This document shows positions 16,533 through 25,728 of a stretch of 64,000 nt of DNA, piece by piece. Position 1 is the first letter of the stretch, and the number at the start of each line of letters is the position of its first letter. The DNA comes from Gemmatimonadaceae bacterium (GTDB taxonomy: Bacteria > Gemmatimonadota > Gemmatimonadetes > Gemmatimonadales > Gemmatimonadaceae), in contig JANWIK010000023.1 in assembly GCA_025449955.1 (NCBI GenBank), positions 1 to 64,000 of the forward strand, in the 5' to 3' direction. The translations under genes were made by a program, and so were the position numbers. The notes under the pieces are model-generated. The model was not told the DNA's origin and ran no database searches. It saw nothing but the letters and a program-made list of their open reading frames with translations.

Positions 16533-18473
16533 TCAGCGGTCGCCGCCGGGTGCGCCGATGGCGTCACCGTCGTCGACAATGTGTGGTGTGACAAGGATCA
16601 GAAGATCGGTCTTGTCCTCCTGGGTGCGCGTCTCGCCGAACAGCTTGCCGATGAACGGGAGATCGACCAGGAGCGGAATACCGGACTTGGACTGTTGGAC
16701 CTGCGTGGTCGTTAGGCCACCGATGACCGCGGTCTCGCCGTCGCCGACGAGCAGCTCGTTGTCGGCGCTCTGCTCGAGGAACGTGTAGCCAAGGTCGGAG
16801 GCGGCGGGCTGCAGCTGCGACCGCTCGGCGTGCAACGTCATGAGGATCTTGCGGTTGTTGGTGATGTGCGGCGTCACCTTGAGGATGATACCGGTCTTCT
16901 TGAACTGCACCGTGGCGCGCGGAGCCGTGGCACCGGTTCCACCCTGGCTGAGCGACCCGAGGTCGACGATACGAATCGGGGTCTCTTCACCGGAGAGGAT
17001 CTGCGCCTCGCGGTTGTCCAACGTGACGATGCTCGGCTCCGCCTCGACGTCCGACAGCCGGACTTCTTGCAGTCCGTCGAGGAACGCCGTCAGGTTGAAC
17101 TTGCCTAACGCGGTGGAGAAGATCAGGGACAACGCCGGGTCGACCACGCGCTGCGTGGCATTCGAGATGGCCGCGAGCGAATTGCCGCCGATGTTGATGA
17201 CTTGTGTATTTGTGGGGAACGGCGTTCCAACGACGGCGTCGGGCACTCCATCACCGTTCGTGTCGACGGGTTTGAAGGTGCTCGGGTCCGTGCGCTGCAC
17301 GAGCTTGTTGAAGAACGTGCCGTTGTCGCCCAGGTCATAGCTGACGCCAATGTCCTGGATGTTCGTGCGATCGACGAGAATGATCTTGGTCTTGATCGAG
17401 ACCTGCGGCGTGCGCACGTCGAGGTCCTTGATGTAGTTGGCGATCTCCTCGAGACGCGAGGGCACGTCGGTGACGAGCAACCGGTTGGTTCCGGAGTCGG
17501 CGCTGACATCGCCGCGCGATTTGCATTCGTTGCTGTTGCCGGACGAGCCCGACGCACCGTTCGGGCAATCCTTGGACAGGAGGCTCTTGACCGTCGAGAC
17601 TAACGAGCTCGCGCGCGCATAGTTCACCGAGATGATTCGCGTTTGCACGGGCTCGGTGGCCTGCTGCTTCGCAATGTTTTCGTAGCTGTCGACCGAAATG
17701 ATGCCGTCCTGGTCTTCCTTGGCGGCGTAGCCCTGCGACGACAGAATCGCGCGCAGGGCGACGTCCCACGGTTGATCGCGGACTTCAGCCGACACTGTGC
17801 CGGTTACACCTTTGCCGGCGACGATCGTACGGCCGGAGAAGACGGCGAACCCGGCGATGACCTCGCGGATATCGGTATCCGTGTACGTCACCGTGATCTT
17901 GGGCTGCGACGACGCTGCGAGCGCGTGGTCGTGCGGCGTGAGGTGCACCGTGGAGTGCGTCGCGCCGGCAGACGATTGATCGGACGCGGGCATGTCGGCG
18001 GCCGCATCGAACGAATCGCCGCCTTCCGACGACGCGTGCCAGGCGATGAACGACGTCTTCTTCGTGCCATCGGGATCGAGCACGACGTGCACTTCGTTGA
18101 GCGTGCGATTCACCGTGTAGCTGTGCTGTCCGTCGAGGTCGATGACCAGGCGGACGATGTTGTCGCGGTACTGCGCGACACGCACGTTGGTGATACCGCC
18201 TCGCGCGATGCGGTCATACAAATGGCCGGCCGAGGTGAGTTTGGCGCCACGCAAGTCGAGCACGATGCGGGGCGGACTCGCCAGGGAGAAGTCATCGACG
18301 TCAACCGAGCCGTCGACGGCGACGACGACTTCGGCGCGCCCGGCAGAGGGCACGACGCTGAGGGACTTCACCTCACCGCCGCCTAACTCGCCGGACGTCG
18401 CGGCGCGGGCGACGGGCGCCTGCGCTGCGAGCGCGGCGAGCGTCAATCCGATCAGCGCACAGACCCGCCTCAT
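16533..18473 (-). CDS. pilQ: Type IV pilus secretin PilQ
   Basis: A 646-residue outer-membrane secretin through which the pilus passes. Order: signal peptide (1-24), one AMIN domain (about 40-135, peptidoglycan binding), a low-complexity linker, an N0/STN-like domain (about 190-265), an N1 domain with LVTDVPSRLEEIANYIKDLD, and the secretin core ending near residue 635 (EAEPSIVTLDNREAQI, then GLTTTQVQ and LLVDLPFIGKLF). The gene overlaps pilP by four bases. Confidence 0.94.
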   Translation of the reverse strand: MRRVCALIGLTLAALAAQAPVARAATSGELGGGEVKSLSVVPSAGRAEVVVAVDGSVDVDDFSLASPPRIVLDLRGAKLTSAGHLYDRIARGGITNVRVAQYRDNIVRLVIDLDGQHSYTVNRTLNEVHVVLDPDGTKKTSFIAWHASSEGGDSFDAAADMPASDQSSAGATHSTVHLTPHDHALAASSQPKITVTYTDTDIREVIAGFAVFSGRTIVAGKGVTGTVSAEVRDQPWDVALRAILSSQGYAAKEDQDGIISVDSYENIAKQQATEPVQTRIISVNYARASSLVSTVKSLLSKDCPNGASGSSGNSNECKSRGDVSADSGTNRLLVTDVPSRLEEIANYIKDLDVRTPQVSIKTKIILVDRTNIQDIGVSYDLGDNGTFFNKLVQRTDPSTFKPVDTNGDGVPDAVVGTPFPTNTQVINIGGNSLAAISNATQRVVDPALSLIFSTALGKFNLTAFLDGLQEVRLSDVEAEPSIVTLDNREAQILSGEETPIRIVDLGSLSQGGTGATAPRATVQFKKTGIILKVTPHITNNRKILMTLHAERSQLQPAASDLGYTFLEQSADNELLVGDGETAVIGGLTTTQVQQSKSGIPLLVDLPFIGKLFGETRTQEDKTDLLILVTPHIVDDGDAIGAPGGDR

Positions 18474-19267
18474 TGCGACCTCGCTCTCGTGGAATCGTTG
18501 AGCGCCAGCGTTTCTTGCCGGCTATATCCGTATTCTTCCAGGGTGAACGTGACGGACTTGAGGTCGATGCGCGAAACCCGCATGCGGCCCAGGGTCTGTC
18601 CCGTCTTGACGCGGTACTGGTCCTTCGTCGACACGTCGCGCAGGATGGCGACGGACCGGCCAGCCGGATCGTAGATGACCAGGTCCAGCTTGAGGTCGGA
18701 GATCATCGGCCGGAGCTCACCAGACGTAATGAGTGAGACAAACGGATCACGTCTCCCATCCGGGTTGTATGAAAACGTCTCGCGCGTGAGCGCGATCTCG
18801 TTCTTGCCGCCCCGTTCTGAAATCGACGTCGTGCCTTCGCCTTGCGCGCCTTGCGGACCGGTGATGCTCACCGTATCACGGCCCTTTGCGTTAGGCGTGT
18901 GCGGCGCGTGCGCGATCGGCGCACCCTTCGCGGGTGCATGGGCCACCGCAGCGGAGGTGGCGGCGGTCGCAACGGACTTGGACGCCGGCATCGCAGCAGG
19001 CGTCGACGGCGGTGTCGACTCGGGCGGCGCTTGGTGCGAGGTGCGCGGCAGCTCGGCGACGTGTGTGGGCGTCGTTGGGCGAGCCGGCTTCGCAGCCGGG
19101 CCGTCCGTGTTCTGCATCGCCTCGATGTGCGCGTTGGTCGCGGCCGCAACGCGGCGAGCCGCGTTCTTCGCTGCCGTGCCGGGGATCTGCTGTGCCGCGA
19201 GCGCCGGAGCGCCGAGTGCCACGCACGCCGCGACGAGCGACGCGAGTCCGAGTGTACGAATGGTCAT
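18470..19267 (-). CDS. pilP: Type IV pilus assembly lipoprotein-like PilP
   Basis: A 265-residue exported protein. A signal peptide (about 1-24, ending ALAAQ) is followed by a long Pro/Ala/Thr-rich linker (about 30-160) and then a compact C-terminal domain with DGRRDPFVSL, VAILRDVSTKDQYRVKTGQ and a final beta hairpin, the HR domain that in PilP binds PilQ. There is no clear lipobox Cys at the signal cleavage site, so anchoring may differ from classic PilP. It overlaps pilO and pilQ by four bases each. Confidence 0.85.
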   Translation of the reverse strand: MTIRTLGLASLVAACVALGAPALAAQQIPGTAAKNAARRVAAATNAHIEAMQNTDGPAAKPARPTTPTHVAELPRTSHQAPPESTPPSTPAAMPASKSVATAATSAAVAHAPAKGAPIAHAPHTPNAKGRDTVSITGPQGAQGEGTTSISERGGKNEIALTRETFSYNPDGRRDPFVSLITSGELRPMISDLKLDLVIYDPAGRSVAILRDVSTKDQYRVKTGQTLGRMRVSRIDLKSVTFTLEEYGYSRQETLALNDSTRARSQ

Positions 19268-19899
19268 GACTTCGCTCCCTTCTGCGTGGGAGGCTGATTC
19301 TCCGCGTCTTCGGCGGGGTTGTGCGTTACGAACGTCTGCAGTTGGAATCGCGCTTCGATCTGCGCGTCGCCCGCCTGCGGGTGCGCCTGCTTGCTCGTGT
19401 TGGCGTTCGCCAACGACAACTGGACGTTGACCGGGAGCACAATGCGCGTGAGCGACCCGACGTTGGCGAAGAACTCGGCGAGCTCGTGATAGCCGCCCGT
19501 GATCGCCATGCCGTACCGGTACGTGTCGTAGTTGCTGCCTTCCTGCACCGGCGCCGGATCGACTGACGAGAGGTCGAGACCCGCGCGGCGCGCGGCAGTC
19601 GAGACCTGCTCGAGGAGCGCGGGCACCTCGTTGCCGGCCGGCACGAGCGTGCGGATCAGCGAGAGGTTCTGCTGATACTGCGCGAGCTGCGTGCGCAACT
19701 CACTCAGGTTGCCTTTGCTCATCTCCGATTTCGCGCGCTGGTTCATCGTGACGAGCGCCTCGATGCGATCTTGCTGCTTGTTCAACGACGTCGAGCGCGG
19801 GGTGTAGACCATGTACCAGTAGAGGCCGATCGCGGCGATGGCGAGCACGGCCACGAGTATGAGCGATTGCTCGCGCTGTCCTTTAGGCAGACCAGGCAT
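19264..19899 (-). CDS. pilO: Type IV pilus inner-membrane protein PilO
   Basis: A 211-residue protein with one N-terminal membrane helix (about 12-32), a coiled-coil stretch (about 35-80) and a ferredoxin-like periplasmic domain, the normal PilO plan. It pairs with PilN to form the alignment complex between PilM in the cytoplasm and PilP/PilQ. The C-terminal tail of about 15 residues is polar. Its start is two bases after the pilN stop. Confidence 0.9.
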   Translation of the reverse strand: MPGLPKGQREQSLILVAVLAIAAIGLYWYMVYTPRSTSLNKQQDRIEALVTMNQRAKSEMSKGNLSELRTQLAQYQQNLSLIRTLVPAGNEVPALLEQVSTAARRAGLDLSSVDPAPVQEGSNYDTYRYGMAITGGYHELAEFFANVGSLTRIVLPVNVQLSLANANTSKQAHPQAGDAQIEARFQLQTFVTHNPAEDAENQPPTQKGAKS

Positions 19900-19901
19900 C
19901 G

Positions 19902-20645
19902 CTACCTCACCGAGAGCGAAACGGGGACGGTCTTGATCATCGACGGATCAGGCGCTTGGTACGCGGCATCGAGTTGGAACTCGGTGACGTCTTTGCCATC
20001 GGCGACCACGATCGACGACCGGACGAGCGTCACGTTCTCAATGAACGGCGACGCTTCGAGCAGCTTCATGAACCGCGTGAGCGCCTGAATGTCGACCGTC
20101 TGTCCGACGATGTGCAGCTTGACGACGGGGATGCTCGCGGTATCGACGGGCGGCGGACCTTTGGGGGCCGCGCCCTTCTTTTTCGAGACGTTAGGCGGCG
20201 GCTGGTCCTGCTGCGCCGCGGTCGAGCTGTTGGTCTGCGTGACCGACATGAGCCACGTGTACGGCGGCAGCGCGCGGCTGATCTCATCCATGAGATGCGG
20301 CCACACGTAGCGCTTGTTGTCGAACGACTTGATCAGGTCGACCTGTTGAACCACCGAGTCGCGTTGGGCTTCGGCTTTCCGCTTCTGAACGATGATGGCG
20401 GTGAAGCGAATCGAGTCCTGTTGGGCAGCCTGGAGCTGGGCGTCGAGGTTCGTGGCGCGGGCGTTCTGGTGCCAATACATCAGACCGACGATCAACACAG
20501 CGGCAATGGCTGATGCCGCCGCCGCGAGCAGATAGGGATCTTTGACCCGCGCCACCGCTCCGGCGGCAACGCCGGCGAAGTTCACGCCCGCGCCGCGGCT
20601 GCGCGACTTTTTCGCGCTACCCGGATTCAGATTGATTTCGATCAT
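19902..20645 (-). CDS. pilN: Type IV pilus inner-membrane protein PilN
   Basis: The 247-residue product starts with MIEINLNPG, the conserved cytoplasmic peptide by which PilN binds PilM. A membrane helix lies at about 39-60, followed by a coiled coil and a periplasmic ferredoxin-like domain. A Pro/Lys-rich insert (about 155-180, PPPNVSKKKGA) is longer than in most PilN. It sits 21 bp after pilM. Confidence 0.9.
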   Translation of the reverse strand: MIEINLNPGSAKKSRSRGAGVNFAGVAAGAVARVKDPYLLAAAASAIAAVLIVGLMYWHQNARATNLDAQLQAAQQDSIRFTAIIVQKRKAEAQRDSVVQQVDLIKSFDNKRYVWPHLMDEISRALPPYTWLMSVTQTNSSTAAQQDQPPPNVSKKKGAAPKGPPPVDTASIPVVKLHIVGQTVDIQALTRFMKLLEASPFIENVTLVRSSIVVADGKDVTEFQLDAAYQAPDPSMIKTVPVSLSVR

Positions 20646-20666
20646 TACGCGGCCTTCGCGAGAGGG

Positions 20667-21710
20667 TCAGGCGACCTGGCGAAGCGCCAGCCCGATGGGA
20701 AGCATGAGGAGCGGAGCGACATCGTCGATGACGAGCGAATCAAAAGCACCGTCACGTACTCGCAAGCGCTGCAGCGGGTTGGCTTGCTCGACCGGAATAC
20801 GCAAGCGAGTCGCGAGCGCTTCCGTTAGGCCTGGAACACGCGAGCCGCCACCACTGGTGTAGGCGGCGCGCAGCTTGTTGGTCACGCGCGACGAGCTGGC
20901 GAGGAATGCGGCGGCGCGCTCGATGCCGGTGGCAATCTCTTCGCCGCGCGTCTCGGTGACCGTCTGGAGATGCGGCGAGCGATCGTAGCCTTGCAGGAGG
21001 CCGTCGGCCTCTTCGGCGCTCAACCCGCGCTCGCGCTGCAAGTCTTCGCGGAATCGGCGGGTGCCGACCGCGATGTCGCGCGTGAGCAGCGGGACACCAT
21101 CTTCCATGATGTTGATGTTCGTGACCTCGTGCCCGATGTTCACGAGGCAGACCACACCATTCATCGCTTCGGGATAGTTGACTTCGAATGCGTTGTGGAG
21201 CGCGAACGCGTCCACGTCCACCGCACTCGGCGTCACTTCAGCGTCGGTTAGGAGACGCAGCTTGTTCTCGATGAGGTCGCGCTTGGCGGCGACGAGCAGC
21301 ACGTTCATCTCGAGACCGTCGGCATCCGGGTCGAGGATTTGGAAATCCAGCTCGACCGATTCCATGTCGAAGGGCACGTGCTGTTCGGCTTCCCACCGAA
21401 TGAGCTCGCGCGCCTGTTGTTCCTTCACCCGATCGATTTGGATCTTCTTGATGATCACGTCGCGGCCACCGACGGCGGTGATCACGGGGCGGCCTTTGAT
21501 GCCTGCGGCCGCGAGCGCGTTGCGCGCGGCTTCCGCGACAATGCCGGGGTCCATGACCTCGCCTTCGACAATGGCATCCGCGAGCAGCGGCGCGATTGCG
21601 ACCTTGGTCAGCTCAGGCTCGCCCTTCGCGTGATCGATGACGGCGACTTTGACGAGGCCCGAGCCGATGTCGAGCCCGATCGAAGTCTTTTTGCGACCGA
21701 AGAGACCCAT
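20667..21710 (-). CDS. pilM: Type IV pilus assembly ATPase-fold protein PilM
   Basis: A 347-residue actin/FtsA-fold cytoplasmic protein. Family signs are the first strand SIGLDIGSGLVKVAVI (phosphate 1 loop), AVGGRDVIIKKI, a WEAEQHVPFD segment and the late GGGSRVPGL adenosine loop. PilM binds nucleotide and the N-terminus of PilN and links assembly ATPases to the alignment complex. It is the first gene of pilMNOPQ. It lies 43 bp after a hairpin with a T tract, so the operon may be subject to attenuation from the upstream minor-pilin genes. Confidence 0.94.
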   Translation of the reverse strand: MGLFGRKKTSIGLDIGSGLVKVAVIDHAKGEPELTKVAIAPLLADAIVEGEVMDPGIVAEAARNALAAAGIKGRPVITAVGGRDVIIKKIQIDRVKEQQARELIRWEAEQHVPFDMESVELDFQILDPDADGLEMNVLLVAAKRDLIENKLRLLTDAEVTPSAVDVDAFALHNAFEVNYPEAMNGVVCLVNIGHEVTNINIMEDGVPLLTRDIAVGTRRFREDLQRERGLSAEEADGLLQGYDRSPHLQTVTETRGEEIATGIERAAAFLASSSRVTNKLRAAYTSGGGSRVPGLTEALATRLRIPVEQANPLQRLRVRDGAFDSLVIDDVAPLLMLPIGLALRQVA

Positions 21711-21752
21711 GGGGAAACCGTGCGGTAGTCGGGTGAGCGAAGCGTGAGTGCT

Positions 21753-21776
21753 GAGAAAAGCGCGATGAGCATCGCG
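21753..21776 (-). terminator. Hairpin with T tract between the second minor-pilin set and pilM
   Basis: A perfect inverted repeat, CGCGATG-AG-CATCGCG (21761-21776), is followed on the minus strand by CTTTTCTC. It could end the transcript of the PilX-like gene at 21905. Only about 40 bp remain before the pilM start, so pilM either starts transcription upstream of the hairpin or depends on read-through. I see no other convincing signal in 21711-21904. Confidence 0.55.
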
Positions 21777-21904
21777 ATACGCGTGGTGCGTGCGCCGCAG
21801 TGCGTTCGGTTACCAGTCACACGACCCGATTGGGCGGAGGTAACTTCTGATCGGGTGCTGGAACGTCGCGTGACCAACGTGCTCCGGCGACCTATTCACG
21901 CGCG

Positions 21905-23038
21905 TCAAAACATCTCGGTCCACGACTGTCCAGGTTGGGGTACCGGTCGCGCCCCTGCGACGAGTGCACGGTCGACGGCGCACGACGAGTACTGGACGAT
22001 CGAGCCGCCTTCGAGTGCGACATGGTCGGCGAGCACGACACCCACCAGCTGCGCTCCGCTCTCGAGACGAACCGAGCCCCGCGCGATGACGACGCCTTCG
22101 AATCGCGCACCGGTCTCGAGAGTCAAGTCGCCGTCGACGAGCAACATTCCCTGTCCGGCTCCTCCGACCAGCCGGAGGTCGCCATCGACGTAGCCCAACG
22201 TGAAGACCAACTTGCACGGTGAGTCCGCGCCGAAGACGCGCAGCGGATCGCCGAAGTTTCCCAGCGTGTGCGTGTCACACTCGCCACGCCCGTCGACACG
22301 CGGCGCCGGAGACAGAACGCTGCCGCTCGTGATCGGCGTCGCGAGCCTGGAAAGAAATGTGCGGTCCACCTGACCGAACTGCTCATACGTCTCGACCGAT
22401 CCGGCAAGCGGCGAGACTTGGACGGATGGTCGTCCGGTCGCACACGGCGCGGACGTGCACGCAGCGGTATCGATGGCGCCACTGTCCGGAACGCCTAACG
22501 CAGCGATGGTGGACTCGGGCGGTGGGCAGTCCGCGAAAGAGGAATCACGCCCCGACACGAACGATGAATCCGCGATCGTGATTCCGTGCTTGGCCATCGC
22601 CACGGACAGGCGCGGTATGACCGGGAGGCGCAACGCGACGAGAAGGCCAACGCGCCGCTGCGCGCGACGAGGAGGCTGGCCTGCAGTGCCCAACGACGTG
22701 ACGAGCGCGCTGGAAGGCGTGAGCTTCCAAACACTCACGTCGACGACGACATCGCCCGAGACGCCAAGCGTCTCGCGCGAGACGGCGGCGTGATGCACGG
22801 GCGGCAACGCGCTCCACGAACTTGCCCAACGCGCCGGAGACAGCATCGAGTAGGCGCCATACTCCGCCGCGGCGAGCGCGCGCGTGCGTTGCATGGCGTC
22901 GGCGCCAAGCTGTGCTTCGCGCCACGATGCGAAGAAACCACCCGCGACCAACGCGCCCAGGATCGCGAGCGCCACGAGGACGATGAGCAGCGTGCTTCCT
23001 GCGCGCACGCGATTCCTGCCAAGGGGCGTGAATGTCAT
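21905..23038 (-). CDS. PilX-like minor pilus assembly protein (second set)
   Basis: The 377-residue product has an Arg-rich start, a hydrophobic helix at about 14-36 and an AEYGAY helix, as in PilX-type proteins. The middle is variable. The C-terminal 120 residues form a repetitive beta structure (VDGDLTLETGARF, then ARGSVRLESGAQL and LADHVALEGG), a right-handed beta-helix pattern similar to that of bactofilins and of domains found at the end of many PilX-like proteins. It has many Cys in pairs (CTSAPC, CDTH, CKLV) that could form disulfides outside the cell. It is the last gene of the second minor-pilin unit. Confidence 0.7.
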   Translation of the reverse strand: MTFTPLGRNRVRAGSTLLIVLVALAILGALVAGGFFASWREAQLGADAMQRTRALAAAEYGAYSMLSPARWASSWSALPPVHHAAVSRETLGVSGDVVVDVSVWKLTPSSALVTSLGTAGQPPRRAQRRVGLLVALRLPVIPRLSVAMAKHGITIADSSFVSGRDSSFADCPPPESTIAALGVPDSGAIDTAACTSAPCATGRPSVQVSPLAGSVETYEQFGQVDRTFLSRLATPITSGSVLSPAPRVDGRGECDTHTLGNFGDPLRVFGADSPCKLVFTLGYVDGDLRLVGGAGQGMLLVDGDLTLETGARFEGVVIARGSVRLESGAQLVGVVLADHVALEGGSIVQYSSCAVDRALVAGARPVPQPGQSWTEMF

Positions 23039-23040
23039 GG

Positions 23041-23922
23041 TTAGTCGCGCGGCGTAATGGTGAAGAGCACGGAGTCGCTGAATGCAGGCGGCAGTCCCGG
23101 AATGCGCGGCCCGAGCGTGGCGGTGGAACGGACGACGACATCGATCCGAGCGACTCGAGACGGCACCGCCGTAGATGTCGCCGTGCTATCCAAGAACCGG
23201 AATTGAATGCCGCGAGGCGGATAGGGTCCGGCGACCGGCTGAATGATCGCGCACGGCGTGGCGCGCGTCGCCAGGCAATCCTGAAAGCCGAGGTACCATG
23301 CACCATCGCTCGCGCGATAGAGCTCGTAACGGGCCCGTCGGAAGAGGCGAATCGCAGCGCCGATGCCGGCGCGGGCCGCCAGCGGCGTCGTTAGGCGCAA
23401 GACCAGCGACGCCGTGGAGTCGCCAGCGCCGGCGAATTCCGCCGGACACGGTCGGCCGCGTGTCGGGGGGCTGTTGAGTTGGGCGTTGGACCACGTCGCC
23501 GAGTCGGGGTCTACTGCCGGCAACAGCACCATTGCCGAGTCGCCCGCTTCTGGCGCGACGATCCACGACGTGAGGGACGGAACCGATGAGCTTCGCGCCG
23601 GGACGGAAACGACCGAGCGCGTGGAATCGAGGGCGCAGACCACGGCGAAGCCAGCGGACAGGCGAAATTCGACGAACGTTTCACCGATGGCGTAGATGTC
23701 CTGGCGTCGCGGAGCGAGTGTGCGCAGATCGTAGCGGAGCGCATCCGACGCTTCACGGATTGCGCGCCGGGCAATCAGGATGCGATCGAGAGCGCGCGCG
23801 AGGCGTTCGTGATGGACCGTCAGCGCGAGCGTCGCGGCGCCGACGATGGATGAGACCACCACGCCGATGAGCATCTCGACGAGCGTGAACCCGGCGCGAC
23901 GGCCGTGTGGCTTAGTCAGCAT
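23041..23922 (-). CDS. PilW/PilJ-like prepilin (second set)
   Basis: The frame is open up to 24321, but the real gene starts at the ATG at 23922, overlapping the PilV-like gene by seven bases. The 293-residue product begins with a basic leader ending RRAG, followed by FTLVEMLIGVVVSSIVGA with Glu at +5, a canonical prepilin signal. The remainder is a PilW-type body with several DxTRSVVSV-like strands and a conserved Cys pair. Two bases separate it from the PilX-like gene. Confidence 0.8.
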   Translation of the reverse strand: MLTKPHGRRAGFTLVEMLIGVVVSSIVGAATLALTVHHERLARALDRILIARRAIREASDALRYDLRTLAPRRQDIYAIGETFVEFRLSAGFAVVCALDSTRSVVSVPARSSSVPSLTSWIVAPEAGDSAMVLLPAVDPDSATWSNAQLNSPPTRGRPCPAEFAGAGDSTASLVLRLTTPLAARAGIGAAIRLFRRARYELYRASDGAWYLGFQDCLATRATPCAIIQPVAGPYPPRGIQFRFLDSTATSTAVPSRVARIDVVVRSTATLGPRIPGLPPAFSDSVLFTITPRD

Positions 23923-24272
23923 GGCGACGCGGACCACACCGATTCCGTGTGGGGTGCGCGACCTGGAGACTCGACGACCGATACGCTGTCGAGCAGCTCC
24001 ACAACGCCATCGGATGCGGATGCGCGCCACGCAGTCGCGATGCCAGGCAGCGAATCCGTTCCGGCGGCTGGTGCGCAATGCGAGCGCAGTTGCTCGAGGC
24101 GTGTGGTCGCGAGCGTTGCCGCACCGTTGCGTCGTGCAGCGCTCAGCTCGAGCCGCAGGTTGGCGACGCCCGTGGCAGCAAAGGCCAACGCGCCTACAGT
24201 GAGAAGCACAACGGCAACGAGCGCTTCGACGAGGGCAAAGCCGCCGGGACTCCGTTTGGGGCGAGTGGACAC
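23916..24272 (-). CDS. PilV-like prepilin (second set)
   Basis: A 118-residue product, started at a GTG at 24272 that follows GAGGTG by four bases. The leader ends in PGG, followed by FALVEALVAVVLLTVGAL with Glu at +5. Short PilV/GspI-type minor pilin; first gene of the second minor-pilin set. The 97 bp before it, up to the regulator gene at 24370, contain no site I can identify although the adjacent operon encodes sigma-54 activators. Confidence 0.75.
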   Translation of the reverse strand: MSTRPKRSPGGFALVEALVAVVLLTVGALAFAATGVANLRLELSAARRNGAATLATTRLEQLRSHCAPAAGTDSLPGIATAWRASASDGVVELLDSVSVVESPGRAPHTESVWSASPC

Positions 24273-24369
24273 GCATCACCTCGATGAATCGACGCGCGCA
24301 AGTAAATGCGCGGTGGCCCATCGAGCGTCAGCGATCGCGTGCGGACAGCATCAAATCATCGCTGCCGTA

Positions 24370-25728
24370 TCAGTCGCCTAACCCGTAGTCCCTGATTTTG
24401 TAGAGGAGCGCGCGGTGGGAAAGCTCGAGCAACTGCGCGGCGCGCGTGCGGTTGCCGCGCGTCTGTTCGAGTGCGCGCTGAATGAGTGTGCGCTCGAGCG
24501 TCTCGGTGCGACGTTTGACGGACAGGTCGACATCCTCGGCGCCGTTGGTCGCGGCAAGGGGCGGCGCGGTGCTCAGGTCGACCAAGTGGGCGGGTTCGAT
24601 CGATGGGCCGGATGCCATGACCAGCGCGCGTTCGATCACGTTCTCCAGCTCGCGCACATTGCCCGGCCATGCATGACCGGCGAGCAGGCGCATCGCGTCG
24701 GGCGAGATCCGTCCAACGTCCAGGCCGAGTCGCGCGTTGTGTCGCCGCAAGAAATGCAGGGCGAGCTCTGGGATGTCTTCGCGGCGTTCTCGCAAAGGCG
24801 GAAGGCGAATCGACACGACATTCACACGATAGTACAGGTCGCCGCGGAAGCGGCCGGCATTCACATCGGCGGCGAGGTCGCGGTTGGTCGCGGCAATGAC
24901 GCGGACGTCGACACGCTTGGACGTGTTCGCGCCGACGCGTCGTACTTCGCCTTCCTGTAGCGCACGCAGCAACTTGACCTGCAACGACGCCGGCAGCTCG
25001 CCGATCTCGTCGAGGAAGAGCGTGCCGCCATCGGCTTCCTCGAAGAGGCCCGGCTTGTCAGCGGTTGCGCCGGTGAATGAACCACGCACGTGGCCAAACA
25101 ACTCGGACTCGAGCAGCGCTTCGGGAATGGCGCCGCAATTGACGGCGACGAACGATTCCTCGGCGCGTGGACTACCGTCGTGAATGAGACGAGCGATGAG
25201 CTCTTTGCCGGTGCCGCTCTCGCCGGTGATCATCACTGTAGACGGGTGCCGGGCGACCTTGCGGGCGAGGTCGACGGCCCCGAGGAGCGCGGCGCTTCGC
25301 CCAACGATCGAGCCGCCGCCGCGAATGTTGGACAGCTCTTGCTCCAGGCGCTCGATCTTCGCCCGCAGCTTCTCGCGCTCCGCCGCTTTCCTAACGCAAA
25401 GGATGACCTCCTCGGCGCGGAACGGTTTCTGAATGTAATCGTACGCGCCGCGCTGCATGGCGGCGATCGCGGTGTCGGCGTCGCCGTAGGCGCTCATGGC
25501 GATGACGAGGCCGCGTCCGTGTTGGGCCTCGTACCGTTCGAGGAATTCGAGACCGCCCATCGTCGGCATGCGCAGATCGCAGAGCACGAGATCGGCATCG
25601 CTGTGCGCGAGCGTGTCGAGCGCCTCGGCGGCGTGACTGGCCGTCGCGGTCTGGTGTCCTTCGGCGCCGAGGATGCGGTCGAGGGTCTGACGGAGGCCGG
25701 GCTCGTCGTCGACGATGAGGATCTTCAC
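24370..25728 (-). CDS. NtrC-family sigma-54 response regulator (second system)
   Basis: A 452-residue three-domain activator: receiver with Asp51 as the phosphorylation site (LVLCDLRMP), AAA+ domain with Walker A GESGTGKE and Walker B FLDEIGE, and a Fis-type helix-turn-helix near 425-450 ([12 protein letters not shown]). The sigma-54 contact loop reads GSFTGA instead of GAFTGA. It overlaps by four bases with the upstream histidine kinase, its likely partner. Probable targets are sigma-54 promoters, perhaps of the adjacent pilin genes (inference). Confidence 0.9.
   Translation of the reverse strand: MKILIVDDEPGLRQTLDRILGAEGHQTATASHAAEALDTLAHSDADLVLCDLRMPTMGGLEFLERYEAQHGRGLVIAMSAYGDADTAIAAMQRGAYDYIQKPFRAEEVILCVRKAAEREKLRAKIERLEQELSNIRGGGSIVGRSAALLGAVDLARKVARHPSTVMITGESGTGKELIARLIHDGSPRAEESFVAVNCGAIPEALLESELFGHVRGSFTGATADKPGLFEEADGGTLFLDEIGELPASLQVKLLRALQEGEVRRVGANTSKRVDVRVIAATNRDLAADVNAGRFRGDLYYRVNVVSIRLPPLRERREDIPELALHFLRRHNARLGLDVGRISPDAMRLLAGHAWPGNVRELENVIERALVMASGPSIEPAHLVDLSTAPPLAATNGAEDVDLSVKRRTETLERTLIQRALEQTRGNRTRAAQLLELSHRALLYKIRDYGLGD

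Noticed and set aside
24273-24369. Sigma-54 promoter before the second PilV-like gene
   Set aside because: No GG-N10-GC spacing with acceptable flanks could be found, although activators of that class are encoded next door.
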